Below, in pieces: positions 7,486-13,676 of a stretch of 64,000 nucleotides of DNA. How positions within the stretch are numbered: the first letter of the stretch is position 1; the number at the start of each line of letters is the position of its first letter. The notes under the pieces were generated by a model. It ran no database searches. It saw only the letters and a list, made by a program, of their open reading frames with translations, and had not been told where the DNA came from. The stretch is from Tessaracoccus sp. (GTDB lineage Bacteria; Actinomycetota; Actinomycetes; Propionibacteriales; Propionibacteriaceae). Location: positions 3,728 through 67,727 of the forward strand of contig NZ_JADJNP010000009.1 in the NCBI RefSeq assembly GCF_016714275.1, given 5' to 3'. Both the position numbers and the translations under genes were made by a program.

Positions 7486-9372
7486 TCAGGTGTTTGTAGG
7501 CTCTGTGGCGAGCACCTCCGGCTTTGGGGCCTTCCGGTTGCGCCGGAACGTCTTGGGTTTCGTCGATGTCTCCGAAACTGTTGTTGCGAGCGGCAACGGT
7601 CGCAATGGTGGCAACTCGCCGCTCGCGAGCTTCTGGATCGTCTTCGCTGCCGTGTAGTCCTGGTCCTCGGCGAAGCCGCAGTGCGGGCAGACGGCATACA
7701 GCTCGGTGCACGGACCGCGGTTGTCACCGCAGGCGTCGCACCGCTGCGTCGTCATGTAGGGGTCGATCTCGCGGACCGTGATGCCGCGTGACTCCGCCAT
7801 CTTGATCACCCATTCACGGAGGCGGCCAGGCGCCGTCTCGACGTGGGCGACGGCGGCCTGGCGCGCGCTTTCTGTGTCTGCCGTGTCGCGCGCGCGCATC
7901 CGGTCGATGCGGATCGTCTGTTCGATGCCGACGACGTCGTGCTCAGCCAGGGTGCCGGCGATCCACGTCTGCGTCCGTCCGAGGATGCGGCGTTGCTGCT
8001 GGTCGCGCAGTCCAGCCTCGTAGCCGCGGAGGTGGCCATCGCGCTTGAGGACGCCGAGCATGGCGACCACGAACCACGGGCCAAGCCACGTGACGACGTC
8101 AAGCCGTCCGGCAAGCACAGCTTCATGGACTCGGCGTGCGACGTGGACGAAGTGTCCGACGCGGCGCCAGCTATGCGCGTGCGCCAGCACCTCGGCAAAG
8201 TCAGTTGGTGCCGTCTCACGCCGTACGATCAACGCGTTGCGGAGTAGGTCGAGCTGAAGGTCGCGGTAGCTGCGGATGCTGTCGGCCTTGCCGCGCAGCG
8301 CAAGCAGGCTGTCGGGGATGACCAGTTCTTGAGCGCCTGTCTTTGTCGCGGCGTATGCGACACGGATGCCGCCGTCGACCCGCCGCCAGCCGATGTCGAT
8401 GCCGACGGTGCCGGCTGCCGTCGGCGTTGTCCGTTGAACTGGCTCGGTGACGGTGAACTGGACTTCCCACCGTTCGCGCGCGGTCATCGTCGGTGTGCCG
8501 TTCCGGATGATGTGGGGTCGGTGCGTGACATGCGTCCGGACGACCTTGATCCACGCGATGCGGGCGTCATCCGGGATCTGCCGTTGCTGTCCGCGGCCCT
8601 TGGTCAGGATGTGGAAGCGCGTCCAGATGGGTGTCTGCTTGCCTGGCACCGTGCCCGTCCGGATCGACAACGTCTGGAACCGCCGCCCTTTGCGGTTGCC
8701 AGCACGGTCGACGGCATCCTGGGACGGCGTCCCGTAGCGGTCGCTGACGGGCATGCCGGCGTCATCGCGGTACTGCTTCGCGAGCGCGTAGTGATCTTCG
8801 GTGATCCGAACCCGACTGTCGGCCCCGCCGTGGAGCGCGCTGCTGGTCAGCGGCCGCGTGCTCTGAATCTGGACGCCTAGCGATTCCCAGGGCCCACGTA
8901 CCGCCAGCATTTCCCACGCGGGCAGGCTTCGGACGGCGCGATCGTGGGCATCCTCGACGAGGAGATAGGTTCCCCAGAACAGGCCGGCGGCCGAGAAGTG
9001 TCCGCGGACACCTCGAACCATGGGTCCGCGGCGCTCGCGGATCTTGGTCAGCGCTTGCCGATGTTCGACTGTCTTTCCGCGCGCGACGCGAAGCGCGTGC
9101 AGCTCAGCCTTCAGCTGGCTGATCATCGCCTCGTCTTTCTCAACAGCGGTCAACGCGGCCGTCAACGCCGTCGTCCGATCCCGGATGGCTGTGTCCTCGA
9201 GATACAACGCGCCGACGGCGGCGCGTTCGCCGTTCTCGATCATCGCGAGCGCCCGGCGGTAGTCACCGGCGAGCCTGAGCTGGCGGTGGACTTCCTTGTC
9301 ATCCTGCGCGCTGTACGGCTTCAGGAAGTACCGGTAGACGCGCATCGTGGTCGCAGGCTTCGGGTCGGTCAC
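7486..9372 (-). CDS. Cas12-like type V CRISPR effector nuclease (Cas12m-like layout, intact RuvC)
   Basis: 628 residues from a GTG at 9372; a second start is MRVYRYF at residue 10. RuvC-I is GTVGIDIGWR with Asp326, RuvC-II is VVGIEQTIR with Glu484, and RuvC-III is EDQDYTAAKTI with Asp570 or Asp572. Between the last two lies a zinc ribbon with Cys545, Cys548, Cys562 and Cys565. Residues 30-120 are a helical, coiled-coil-like REC region, and LFWGTYLLVEDAHDRAVRS (131-149) and the Gly-x-Gln-x-Gln segment near 166 recall type V-M (Cas12m/c2c4) proteins as I remember them. Those lack a cleavage-competent RuvC, whereas this one keeps all three acids. Its size is between TnpB (about 400) and CasPhi (700-800). 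The adjacent array starts 26 bases after the stop on the same strand, so they may be one transcript. Likely role: crRNA-guided DNA cleavage or interference against competing phages or plasmids. No adaptation genes are present. Confidence 0.9.
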   Translation of the reverse strand: MTDPKPATTMRVYRYFLKPYSAQDDKEVHRQLRLAGDYRRALAMIENGERAAVGALYLEDTAIRDRTTALTAALTAVEKDEAMISQLKAELHALRVARGKTVEHRQALTKIRERRGPMVRGVRGHFSAAGLFWGTYLLVEDAHDRAVRSLPAWEMLAVRGPWESLGVQIQSTRPLTSSALHGGADSRVRITEDHYALAKQYRDDAGMPVSDRYGTPSQDAVDRAGNRKGRRFQTLSIRTGTVPGKQTPIWTRFHILTKGRGQQRQIPDDARIAWIKVVRTHVTHRPHIIRNGTPTMTARERWEVQFTVTEPVQRTTPTAAGTVGIDIGWRRVDGGIRVAYAATKTGAQELVIPDSLLALRGKADSIRSYRDLQLDLLRNALIVRRETAPTDFAEVLAHAHSWRRVGHFVHVARRVHEAVLAGRLDVVTWLGPWFVVAMLGVLKRDGHLRGYEAGLRDQQQRRILGRTQTWIAGTLAEHDVVGIEQTIRIDRMRARDTADTESARQAAVAHVETAPGRLREWVIKMAESRGITVREIDPYMTTQRCDACGDNRGPCTELYAVCPHCGFAEDQDYTAAKTIQKLASGELPPLRPLPLATTVSETSTKPKTFRRNRKAPKPEVLATEPTNT

Positions 9373-9380
9373 GTCGTGGC

Positions 9381-9409
9381 AATCTAGTCGATGATCGGCG
9401 CCATGTCAA
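9381..9409 (-). promoter_or_regulatory. Canonical sigma-70 promoter of the Cas12-like gene
   Basis: On the minus strand TTGACA (9404-9409) is followed by a 17-base spacer and TAGATT (9381-9386), with the GTG start only 8 bases further on. Both boxes and the spacing are textbook. The start site would fall at or next to the GTG, giving a leaderless message. It differs from the TGTCAG-N10-TAnnnT signal used by most genes here. Confidence 0.75.
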
Positions 9410-9465
9410 TTTTCGCGAACGAGAAAGTAGCCGAGGTCGTGGCGGTGTGTTAGGGTCCGGGGGCG

Positions 9466-9669
9466 ATGATCGAACTTCGTGTGCAGCCGGGCCCGGCGAT
9501 CACCCGTGTGGCGTTCTTGCAGACGCATCCACCGTACTCGATCGCGCTCGATGGGTACGTCCACGGCGCGCCGTTCCTCGACGTCCGCAACGACGGTCCG
9601 CGCCGCAACTTTAAGGACATGACCAACGCATGTGCGGCGGCCGTGGGACGTCGGTATCGCGATAGCTGA
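9466..9669 (+). CDS. Small hypothetical protein, first gene of the ThiF-like operon
   Basis: 67 residues (MIELRVQPGPAITRV, SIALDGYVHGAPFLDVRNDG). A TAGGGT -10-like box lies about 12 bases before the ATG. It is divergent from the Cas12-like gene. It does not end in Gly-Gly, so it is not an obvious ubiquitin-like partner for the ThiF homologue two genes downstream. Confidence 0.5.
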   Translation: MIELRVQPGPAITRVAFLQTHPPYSIALDGYVHGAPFLDVRNDGPRRNFKDMTNACAAAVGRRYRDS

Positions 9670-9676
9670 AACAGCG

Positions 9677-9913
9677 ATGGACGCCGGCACCAAGATCATC
9701 AAGATCGGCGGACACCGTGCCGTCGTTACGTACAGCGCCCGCGGCTACGTCACGGTCACGTGCGCCGAGCACGCAGTCCTTCGCGAGTTGTCAGCTGAGG
9801 TCAAGCGTAGCGTCGAGCATGACGCAGCAGCCTGGGAGGCTGCGATCGGTCGTCTCGAAGTTGCTGCGATCAAAGAGATGCGACGGCAGATCCGTGCATC
9901 GAGGAAATCATAA
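9677..9913 (+). CDS. Small hypothetical protein
   Basis: 78 residues starting MDAGTKIIKIGGHRAVVTYS. A short beta-rich N-terminus is followed by a charged helix. It lies 7 bases after the previous gene and 2 bases before the ThiF-like gene, so it is probably co-translated with them. Family unknown. Confidence 0.5.
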   Translation: MDAGTKIIKIGGHRAVVTYSARGYVTVTCAEHAVLRELSAEVKRSVEHDAAAWEAAIGRLEVAAIKEMRRQIRASRKS

Positions 9914-9915
9914 CC

Positions 9916-10497
9916 ATGATGATCATCACCATCGTCGGCGTCGGCGCGCTCGGGTCGCACGTCGTCCAGTTCCTCCGCAACCTCGACGACGTCACACTGC
10001 GCCTGGTCGACTTCGACCGCGTCGAGGCGAAGAACGTCGCGTCGCAGTTCTACGGCCACCCGAGCGTCGGCAAGAACAAGGCGGTGGCGCTGCTCCAGCA
10101 GACGAGCTTCCTGTTCAAGCGTACCGCCGGTGCGTCGATCCCGCACCGCCTCACCGCAGACAACGTCGACGTGGTGCTCGGCGGTTCGGATCTCGTGGTC
10201 GATTGCGTCGACAACGGCGAGACCCGTCGGCTGATCCAGGCCTGGGTTCGCCGGCACAAGGTGCCGTGCCTGCACGGCGGCCTGGCCGCCAACGGATCGT
10301 TCGGCGTCGTGCTCTGGGACGACCAGTTCACCGTCGACGACGAGCCCAACGCCGGCGCGGCGACGTGCGACGGTGGCGAGCACCTGCCGTTCATCGCCTT
10401 CGTCGCCAGCGCGATCGCCATGGCAGTGCAGGCGTTCATCACGTTCGACGTCCGGCGCGGGTTCATGATCTCGCCGGTGGGGGTGCAGCGTGCGTGA
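9916..10497 (+). CDS. ThiF/MoeB/E1-like NAD(P)-fold protein
   Basis: 193 residues. The N-terminus IVGVGALGSHVVQFL is the glycine-rich nucleotide loop of the ThiF/E1 superfamily, followed by the acidic strand end LVDFDRVEAKNVASQ (the usual D-x-D-x-V-x-x-x-N-x-x-x-Q/R pattern that adenylates a partner's C-terminus) and LVVDCVDNGETR. The conserved CxxC zinc pairs of full-length MoeB are not seen. There is one catalytic-Cys candidate, in GAATCDGGEH. Likely role: adenylyl transfer to a small partner protein; the partner is not identified. Confidence 0.75.
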   Translation: MMIITIVGVGALGSHVVQFLRNLDDVTLRLVDFDRVEAKNVASQFYGHPSVGKNKAVALLQQTSFLFKRTAGASIPHRLTADNVDVVLGGSDLVVDCVDNGETRRLIQAWVRRHKVPCLHGGLAANGSFGVVLWDDQFTVDDEPNAGAATCDGGEHLPFIAFVASAIAMAVQAFITFDVRRGFMISPVGVQRA

Positions 10498-10834
10498 TGG
10501 CCTCAGCTGGGTCGTCATCGTTTGCTTCGGCGTGCTCATGGCTGTCATCATCGGCTCAGCTATCGCTGACTGCAACAAGCGTGAGGCGTGCCGTGATCAT
10601 GGCGGCCACGTCGACGAGTACAACTGTCAGACGATCATCAGCTGCCATCCTGTCGGTAAATCGACGATCTGTACGCCGTCACGGGTCTGCGATTGGCGGT
10701 GCATCGACGCGCCGGCTGAGCAGCCTACGGGTGTGCCACGACGGTCGGACGGTGACGGTCGTTGCACGGGACTGGCATTCGGACGCAGGCCGACGATGGC
10801 TCCAGGTATGGGCCGTCAGCGTCGACATCCATAA
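10490..10834 (+). CDS. Cys-rich membrane-anchored protein
   Basis: Starts with GTG inside the end of the ThiF-like gene (8-base overlap). Residues 7-26 are a hydrophobic anchor (WVVIVCFGVLMAVIIGSAIA). The following 50 residues carry eight Cys, suggesting disulphides outside the cytoplasm. The last 35 residues are Arg/Gly/Pro-rich and overlap another short frame, so the true end may be earlier. Confidence 0.5.
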   Translation: MRDGLSWVVIVCFGVLMAVIIGSAIADCNKREACRDHGGHVDEYNCQTIISCHPVGKSTICTPSRVCDWRCIDAPAEQPTGVPRRSDGDGRCTGLAFGRRPTMAPGMGRQRRHP

Positions 10835-10850
10835 CCCGGATCGGCCCTGA
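10731..10850 (+). CDS. Possible 39-codon gene overlapping the previous one
   Basis: A GTG start gives MCHDGRTVTVVARDWHSDAG and ends just before the tRNA-like cluster. It is better balanced in composition than the frame it overlaps, but it is short and has no visible ribosome-binding site. Confidence 0.25.
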   Translation: MCHDGRTVTVVARDWHSDAGRRWLQVWAVSVDIHNPDRP

Positions 10851-10884
10851 CGTCTTGAACGAGAAAAAAGATCCCGCCTGATGG

Positions 10885-10914
10885 TTGACGGATGTCAGGG
10901 TGTGGTGCTAGGGT
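10885..10914 (+). promoter_or_regulatory. Promoter of the tRNA-like cluster
   Basis: TTGACG (10885-10890), an 18-base spacer and TAGGGT (10909-10914) with the extended TGC before it. The same stretch holds TGTCAG at 10893-10898, exactly 10 bases before the -10, so both the ordinary and the phage-type signals overlap. Downstream there is no gene, only the tRNA-like elements. Confidence 0.65.
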
Positions 10915-10939
10915 TCTTCCTGCCTGAAGCCAAACACGA

Positions 10940-11049
10940 CCGACCTCACACGCCTATATGGGTTCGACTCCCATCGTCACCGCGAGGTGGTGTAGCCTAA
11001 CGGTAAGGCACTGGTCTGAAATACCGGCAACAAACGTAAACAAGGTCGG
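10940..11049 (+). tRNA. Circularly permuted tRNA-Phe(GAA)-like element
   Basis: The order of parts is reversed. A T arm (ATGGG, TTCGACT, CCCAT; 10958-10974) and a 3' acceptor strand CGTCACC (10975-10981) come first, then GCGA, then the 5' acceptor strand GGTGGTG (10986-10992), a D arm (GCCT/AGGC) and an anticodon arm (CTGGT, loop CTGAAAT, ACCGG; 11011-11027) with anticodon GAA after U33. The two acceptor strands pair 7/7 with two wobbles. The outer ends also pair (CCGACCT 10940-10946 with AGGTCGG 11043-11049). Read circularly it is a complete tRNA core broken in the variable loop. No CCA is encoded. Function as a tRNA is inference. Confidence 0.6.
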
Positions 11050-11072
11050 CCAACTCGGTTTCAGGCATTTAC

Positions 11073-11205
11073 CCCGGACGAGGCCTCGGGGAGGCCACTG
11101 TTACAAGGAAACAGCAAAAAACTAAACGGCTACCCTCGCAGCCTTCACCGGCCGCAAATCCCCTGCCGTTCACATGCCAGCGTGGTTCGACTCCACGGTC
11201 CGGGA
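11073..11205 (+). tRNA. tRNA-like element with a 66-nt structured insertion in the variable loop
   Basis: Acceptor strands CCCGGAC (11073-11079) and GTCCGGG (11198-11204) pair perfectly. The D arm is GGCC/GGCC and the T arm CGTGG-TTCGACT-CCACG. The anticodon arm CTGTT/AACAG has loop ACAAGGA, which would give AAG with an abnormal C33. Between the anticodon and T arms, 11115-11180 is an insertion closed by AACGGC/GCCGTT (11125-11130 with 11165-11170). Its flanks (CAAAAAACTAAAC and CACATGCC) resemble the outer flanks of the permuted element (CAACAAACGTAAAC and CACACGCC). Normal decoding is doubtful. Confidence 0.5.
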
Positions 11206-11232
11206 CGTTTTCCGGGGTCAGGCAAACCCCAC

Positions 11233-11321
11233 GGTGCTCACAAGCTAGCTCACCCTGGTAGAGCAACGGACTCCTAATCCGTAGGTACTTGGTTCAACTC
11301 CAAGGCTGATACACAAGCACC
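11233..11321 (+). tRNA. tRNA-Arg(CCT)-like element with an unusual acceptor region
   Basis: The D arm GCTC...GAGC, anticodon arm ACGGA-CTCCTAA-TCCGT (anticodon CCT after U33), 5-nt variable loop and T arm CTTGG-TTCAACT-CCAAG are all canonical. The normal 7-bp acceptor stem fails: only AGC/GCT pairs next to the core. Further out GGTGCT (11233-11238) pairs with AGCACC (11316-11321) across an asymmetric internal loop. It may be a decayed tRNA or a third member of the odd family here. Confidence 0.5.
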
Positions 11322-11348
11322 ACCACTCGCCTGACCTCGGTTTTTTTC

Positions 11349-11451
11349 GCTCGCGTCTGCTGAATCCCCCCATAGCCAGCTAGCTGTACGGCGTTCCCTG
11401 GGTGACGATCGCTCACGTCGTACGGTTGGCAGGCACTCAGCAGGCGCGAGC
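11349..11451 (+). ncRNA. Structured RNA with a 15-bp closing stem
   Basis: GCTCGCGTCTGCTGA (11349-11363) pairs over 15 positions (one wobble) with TCAGCAGGCGCGAGC (11437-11451). Inside, GCCAG/TTGGC and GTACGGCG/CGTCGTAC stack, capped by GTGA/TCAC. T runs flank it on both sides (11341-11347 and CCTTTTCTT after it). It has no tRNA arms and no reading frame. It could be a regulatory RNA or the last transcript segment of the cluster. Confidence 0.5.
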
Positions 11452-11546
11452 ACCTTTTCTTGACATGCTGTGTAGGCTACCCGTCTGCTGCGCAATTTAG
11501 CTGGCACTGCCTGTGGGGCGTCCACCAGTTAAGCGGAAAGGTAGGC

Positions 11547-11575
11547 GGTTAGCTCAGACAGCGTGTAGGCTAACC
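11547..11575 (+). promoter_or_regulatory. Hairpin at the promoter of the lipoprotein gene
   Basis: GGTTAGC and GCTAACC form a perfect 7-bp inverted repeat with a 15-nt loop that contains the -10-like TAGGCT, ending 15 bases before the ATG at 11591. It may be an operator for a dimeric repressor or an RNA structure hiding the start. Confidence 0.4.
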
Positions 11576-11590
11576 GTGAGGGTACCTTCG

Positions 11591-11941
11591 ATGCGGCCCA
11601 TCTTGCTGATCACCGTCTTGGCGGCTTGTACGGCGGCGCCGCCGGCTGCACCCGACGCAGCCGACGACAGCATCCGGTACCCTCGCCTCGGGCTCTTGTG
11701 CGAGTGTGACGAGGCCGGCGCGACCCCACCGTGCACGGCTGCAGCCTGTGGCCCAGGCGCGTCCTGTGACGGGCGTCGCTGCGGCGCCACCTGCACGACG
11801 TCGCAGGAGTGTCCCGCCGGTGCCTGGTGCGACCCCAACTCCGGATCGTGCTGGTGGACGTGCTCGACGGACGCCGACTGCGTCGACCCTGCGGTCGATC
11901 GGTGCGCACCGGTCGGCGCGTGCTACGGGCCCGTCCCCTGA
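11591..11941 (+). CDS. Cys-rich secreted lipoprotein
   Basis: 116 residues. Residues 1-13 (MRPILLITVLAAC) are a short lipoprotein signal with lipobox LAAC. The mature part is spaced by Cys pairs (CECDEAG, CGPGASCDGRRCGATC, CPAGAWCDPNSGSCWWTC), giving at least six potential disulphides, like secreted Cys-rich proteins of myxobacteria and some eukaryote-like modules. A phage surface lipoprotein could block superinfection or a receptor; that is inference. Confidence 0.65.
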   Translation: MRPILLITVLAACTAAPPAAPDAADDSIRYPRLGLLCECDEAGATPPCTAAACGPGASCDGRRCGATCTTSQECPAGAWCDPNSGSCWWTCSTDADCVDPAVDRCAPVGACYGPVP

Positions 11942-11951
11942 TGTGAACACC

Positions 11952-12263
11952 ATGGCCTGGGCCGACAACTACATCAAGCGGTTGCAGGCTGGTGAGACCG
12001 TGCAGTTTCGACCGCGCGGTGACAGCATGCAACCACGCATCCAGTCGGGGCAGCTCGTCACCGTCGCGCCGCTCACGTCGTTCTTCGCGTTGAGCCGCGG
12101 CGACGTCGTGCTCTGCCGCGTCGCCGGGCATCAGTACCTCCACCTCGTCGATCAACTCGACCCGGTGGCGAAGCGTGCGTGCATCACCAACGCACGTGGG
12201 CACGTCAACGGATGGACAGCCGTCGGCAACATTTACGGCCGTGTGATCCGCGTCGACCCGTAA
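11952..12263 (+). CDS. S24/S26-type signal peptidase-like protein
   Basis: 103 residues. FRPRGDSMQPRIQSGQLVTV (about residues 18-37) is the Ser-active-site box of LexA/UmuD/signal-peptidase folds (GxSMxPxI..G..V.V). A candidate catalytic lysine lies in DPVAKRACITN. There is no HTH and no membrane helix, so it is a stand-alone minimal protease domain. It lies 10 bases after the lipoprotein gene, so the two may act together. An alternative start is GTG at 11943. Confidence 0.6.
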   Translation: MAWADNYIKRLQAGETVQFRPRGDSMQPRIQSGQLVTVAPLTSFFALSRGDVVLCRVAGHQYLHLVDQLDPVAKRACITNARGHVNGWTAVGNIYGRVIRVDP

Positions 12264-12277
12264 GAAAGGCAACCCCC

Positions 12278-12448
12278 GTGACCGTCGTCCTCGCCATCAT
12301 GGCCGTGATCATCTGTATGAGCGCACCGTCCGCGGAGCTTCCCGCGGGCAGCAAGCACAGCTGGGTCGGCGCCGTGGGCTTCGTCGCCTGGGCCATCGCC
12401 GTCTGCGCCGCGTTCGCCGCCGTCGTCTACGTGATCGTCGAAAAATGA
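12278..12448 (+). CDS. Small membrane protein with two helices
   Basis: 56 residues from GTG. Two hydrophobic segments (VVLAIMAVIICMSA and VGAVGFVAWAIAVCAAFAAV) are joined by a short polar loop. A GAAAGG ribosome-binding site is present. Holin-like size, but no lysis genes are adjacent. Confidence 0.55.
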   Translation: MTVVLAIMAVIICMSAPSAELPAGSKHSWVGAVGFVAWAIAVCAAFAAVVYVIVEK

Positions 12449-13023
12449 CGGCTGCGTATGCATGGGCTCGACGGCTGCCTGACGCCGCCGTCTTCGAGAT
12501 CCTCGACGGCCTGCATGACATGCTCGCTGAGGGCCTGCGTAACGCACTCCTTGACGAAGTCTGGCGTCGGTACTCGTATCCGCTTCACAACTGGATGAAG
12601 TCGGATCATGCGGATGGCGTCGTCGTCGTCTGCCGACGGCTCGTGGATCGGCTCGACGCCGACGAACGCCCAGAACGAAGCGGCGCGTTTCAAGACAGAG
12701 CCAAAGCCGTGCCGTTGACAGGTCATGCGCCTGGTCGTGTGATCCGGACGGACGGTGTGTTTGCGACGTACGCCGGTCGGTTCAGCTGCGCATGTGGCTG
12801 GCGTGCGGACTCAACCTGCGTAGGCGGCCAGGTTCGGATCGGGGCGCCTGCGTGGCCGCGGAAGGGCGCGTGGCTCACGGTGTGCCCCCGCGCATCGTCA
12901 CCGCGCGCGCTGTTGCACGCACCGCAGGCGGGTTGGGCCGGGGCCTTCACTCGGTGTATCTGCGGATGGAACTGCGGCTCGAGCTTGTCGCCGGCCCGCG
13001 TTCGTACAAGAGGAGTTCGCTGA
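12445..13023 (+). CDS. Hypothetical protein
   Basis: 192 residues, start overlapping the previous stop (ATGA). The first 75 residues are helical with acidic/basic balance (AVFEILDGLHDMLAEGLRNA). The rest is Cys- and Trp-containing but less convincing (CACGWRADSTC, CICGWNCG). Its stop overlaps the next ATG (TGATG). Confidence 0.45.
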   Translation: MTAAYAWARRLPDAAVFEILDGLHDMLAEGLRNALLDEVWRRYSYPLHNWMKSDHADGVVVVCRRLVDRLDADERPERSGAFQDRAKAVPLTGHAPGRVIRTDGVFATYAGRFSCACGWRADSTCVGGQVRIGAPAWPRKGAWLTVCPRASSPRALLHAPQAGWAGAFTRCICGWNCGSSLSPARVRTRGVR

Positions 13024-13676
13024 TGCCCGGCTTGCCTGACTCGCTTGATGTCAACCTCCCGCCGTGGACCGATGTGAACATGACGTGGGACGCGCAGGTG
13101 TGGCGCGACGACGGTTACAACGTACAGCAGGCCACGTTGCTGGATACCGTGGCCGCGGCAGAGGCCGCATGGGCCGCGGCGCACCCTGATTTGGCCGCAT
13201 GCATCAAGCGCCTGGACGCGATGGACGAGGTGGATGACGTGCTCGATCAGCTGGGGCTGTGGGCGTGCCCCTCTGGTGTCGACGTCGACGCCTGGCTTCA
13301 GACCGCCCAGACGGCTGTCGACGGCAACGTACCGGAGCAATGGCGGTCGATGGCACACGACATCATCCGGCATCGGCACGCGGTTGCGGCGCGCGGGGAC
13401 GTGGTCGGCGCGGCCTGCGCGGCAATCCTGGCTGACCGTGATGCTTGGCAAAGGGCGCACGCTGCCAAGCAGTTCGTCAACCACCCCGCCAACAAGCCGG
13501 GCGTGCTCATCGCGTTGGCCGCAAAGGACGATCGGCCGATGCGCGTCTGGCTCATCGGCGACACCGTCCCGCGTGGCGTCTCGAGTGGGTGCTGCACTGA
13601 AGGCGTGAAGGACGACGACGTCGTCCTCTGCTACCGTGACCTGTCCGAGATCATCGATCTCGGCCGGCAGCGCTAG
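13023..13676 (+). CDS. Hypothetical protein
   Basis: 217 residues starting MPGLPDSLDVNLPPWTDVN, translationally coupled to the gene before. It is acidic and Trp-rich with a long helical middle (AAEAAWAAAHPDLAACIKRL) and a C-terminal beta-rich part (RVWLIGDTVPRGVSSGCC). No family recognised. Confidence 0.6.
   Translation: MPGLPDSLDVNLPPWTDVNMTWDAQVWRDDGYNVQQATLLDTVAAAEAAWAAAHPDLAACIKRLDAMDEVDDVLDQLGLWACPSGVDVDAWLQTAQTAVDGNVPEQWRSMAHDIIRHRHAVAARGDVVGAACAAILADRDAWQRAHAAKQFVNHPANKPGVLIALAAKDDRPMRVWLIGDTVPRGVSSGCCTEGVKDDDVVLCYRDLSEIIDLGRQR

Noticed and set aside
6299..7499. Open frames running through the CRISPR array on both strands
   Set aside because: Their sequences are just the translated repeat (SACVRIVR, ASVICLRTNCQ, TIRTQADNACE) and are explained by the 36-nt period being divisible by three.
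7486..9372. Effector as an ordinary TnpB of an IS605-type transposon
   Set aside because: 628 residues is longer than TnpB, there is no TnpA or transposon end, and a genuine spacer array adjoins it. A TnpB origin is still likely in evolution.
9373..9465. Search for a tracrRNA anti-repeat beside the effector
   Set aside because: No stretch complementary to the repeat was found here or in 7461-7485; TGTCAATTTTCGCG is only weakly similar and is in the same sense as part of the repeat.
11115..11180. Variable-loop insertion as a group I intron
   Set aside because: Far too short and none of the conserved P, Q, R, S elements is present; a hammerhead core (CTGATGA...GAAA) is also absent.
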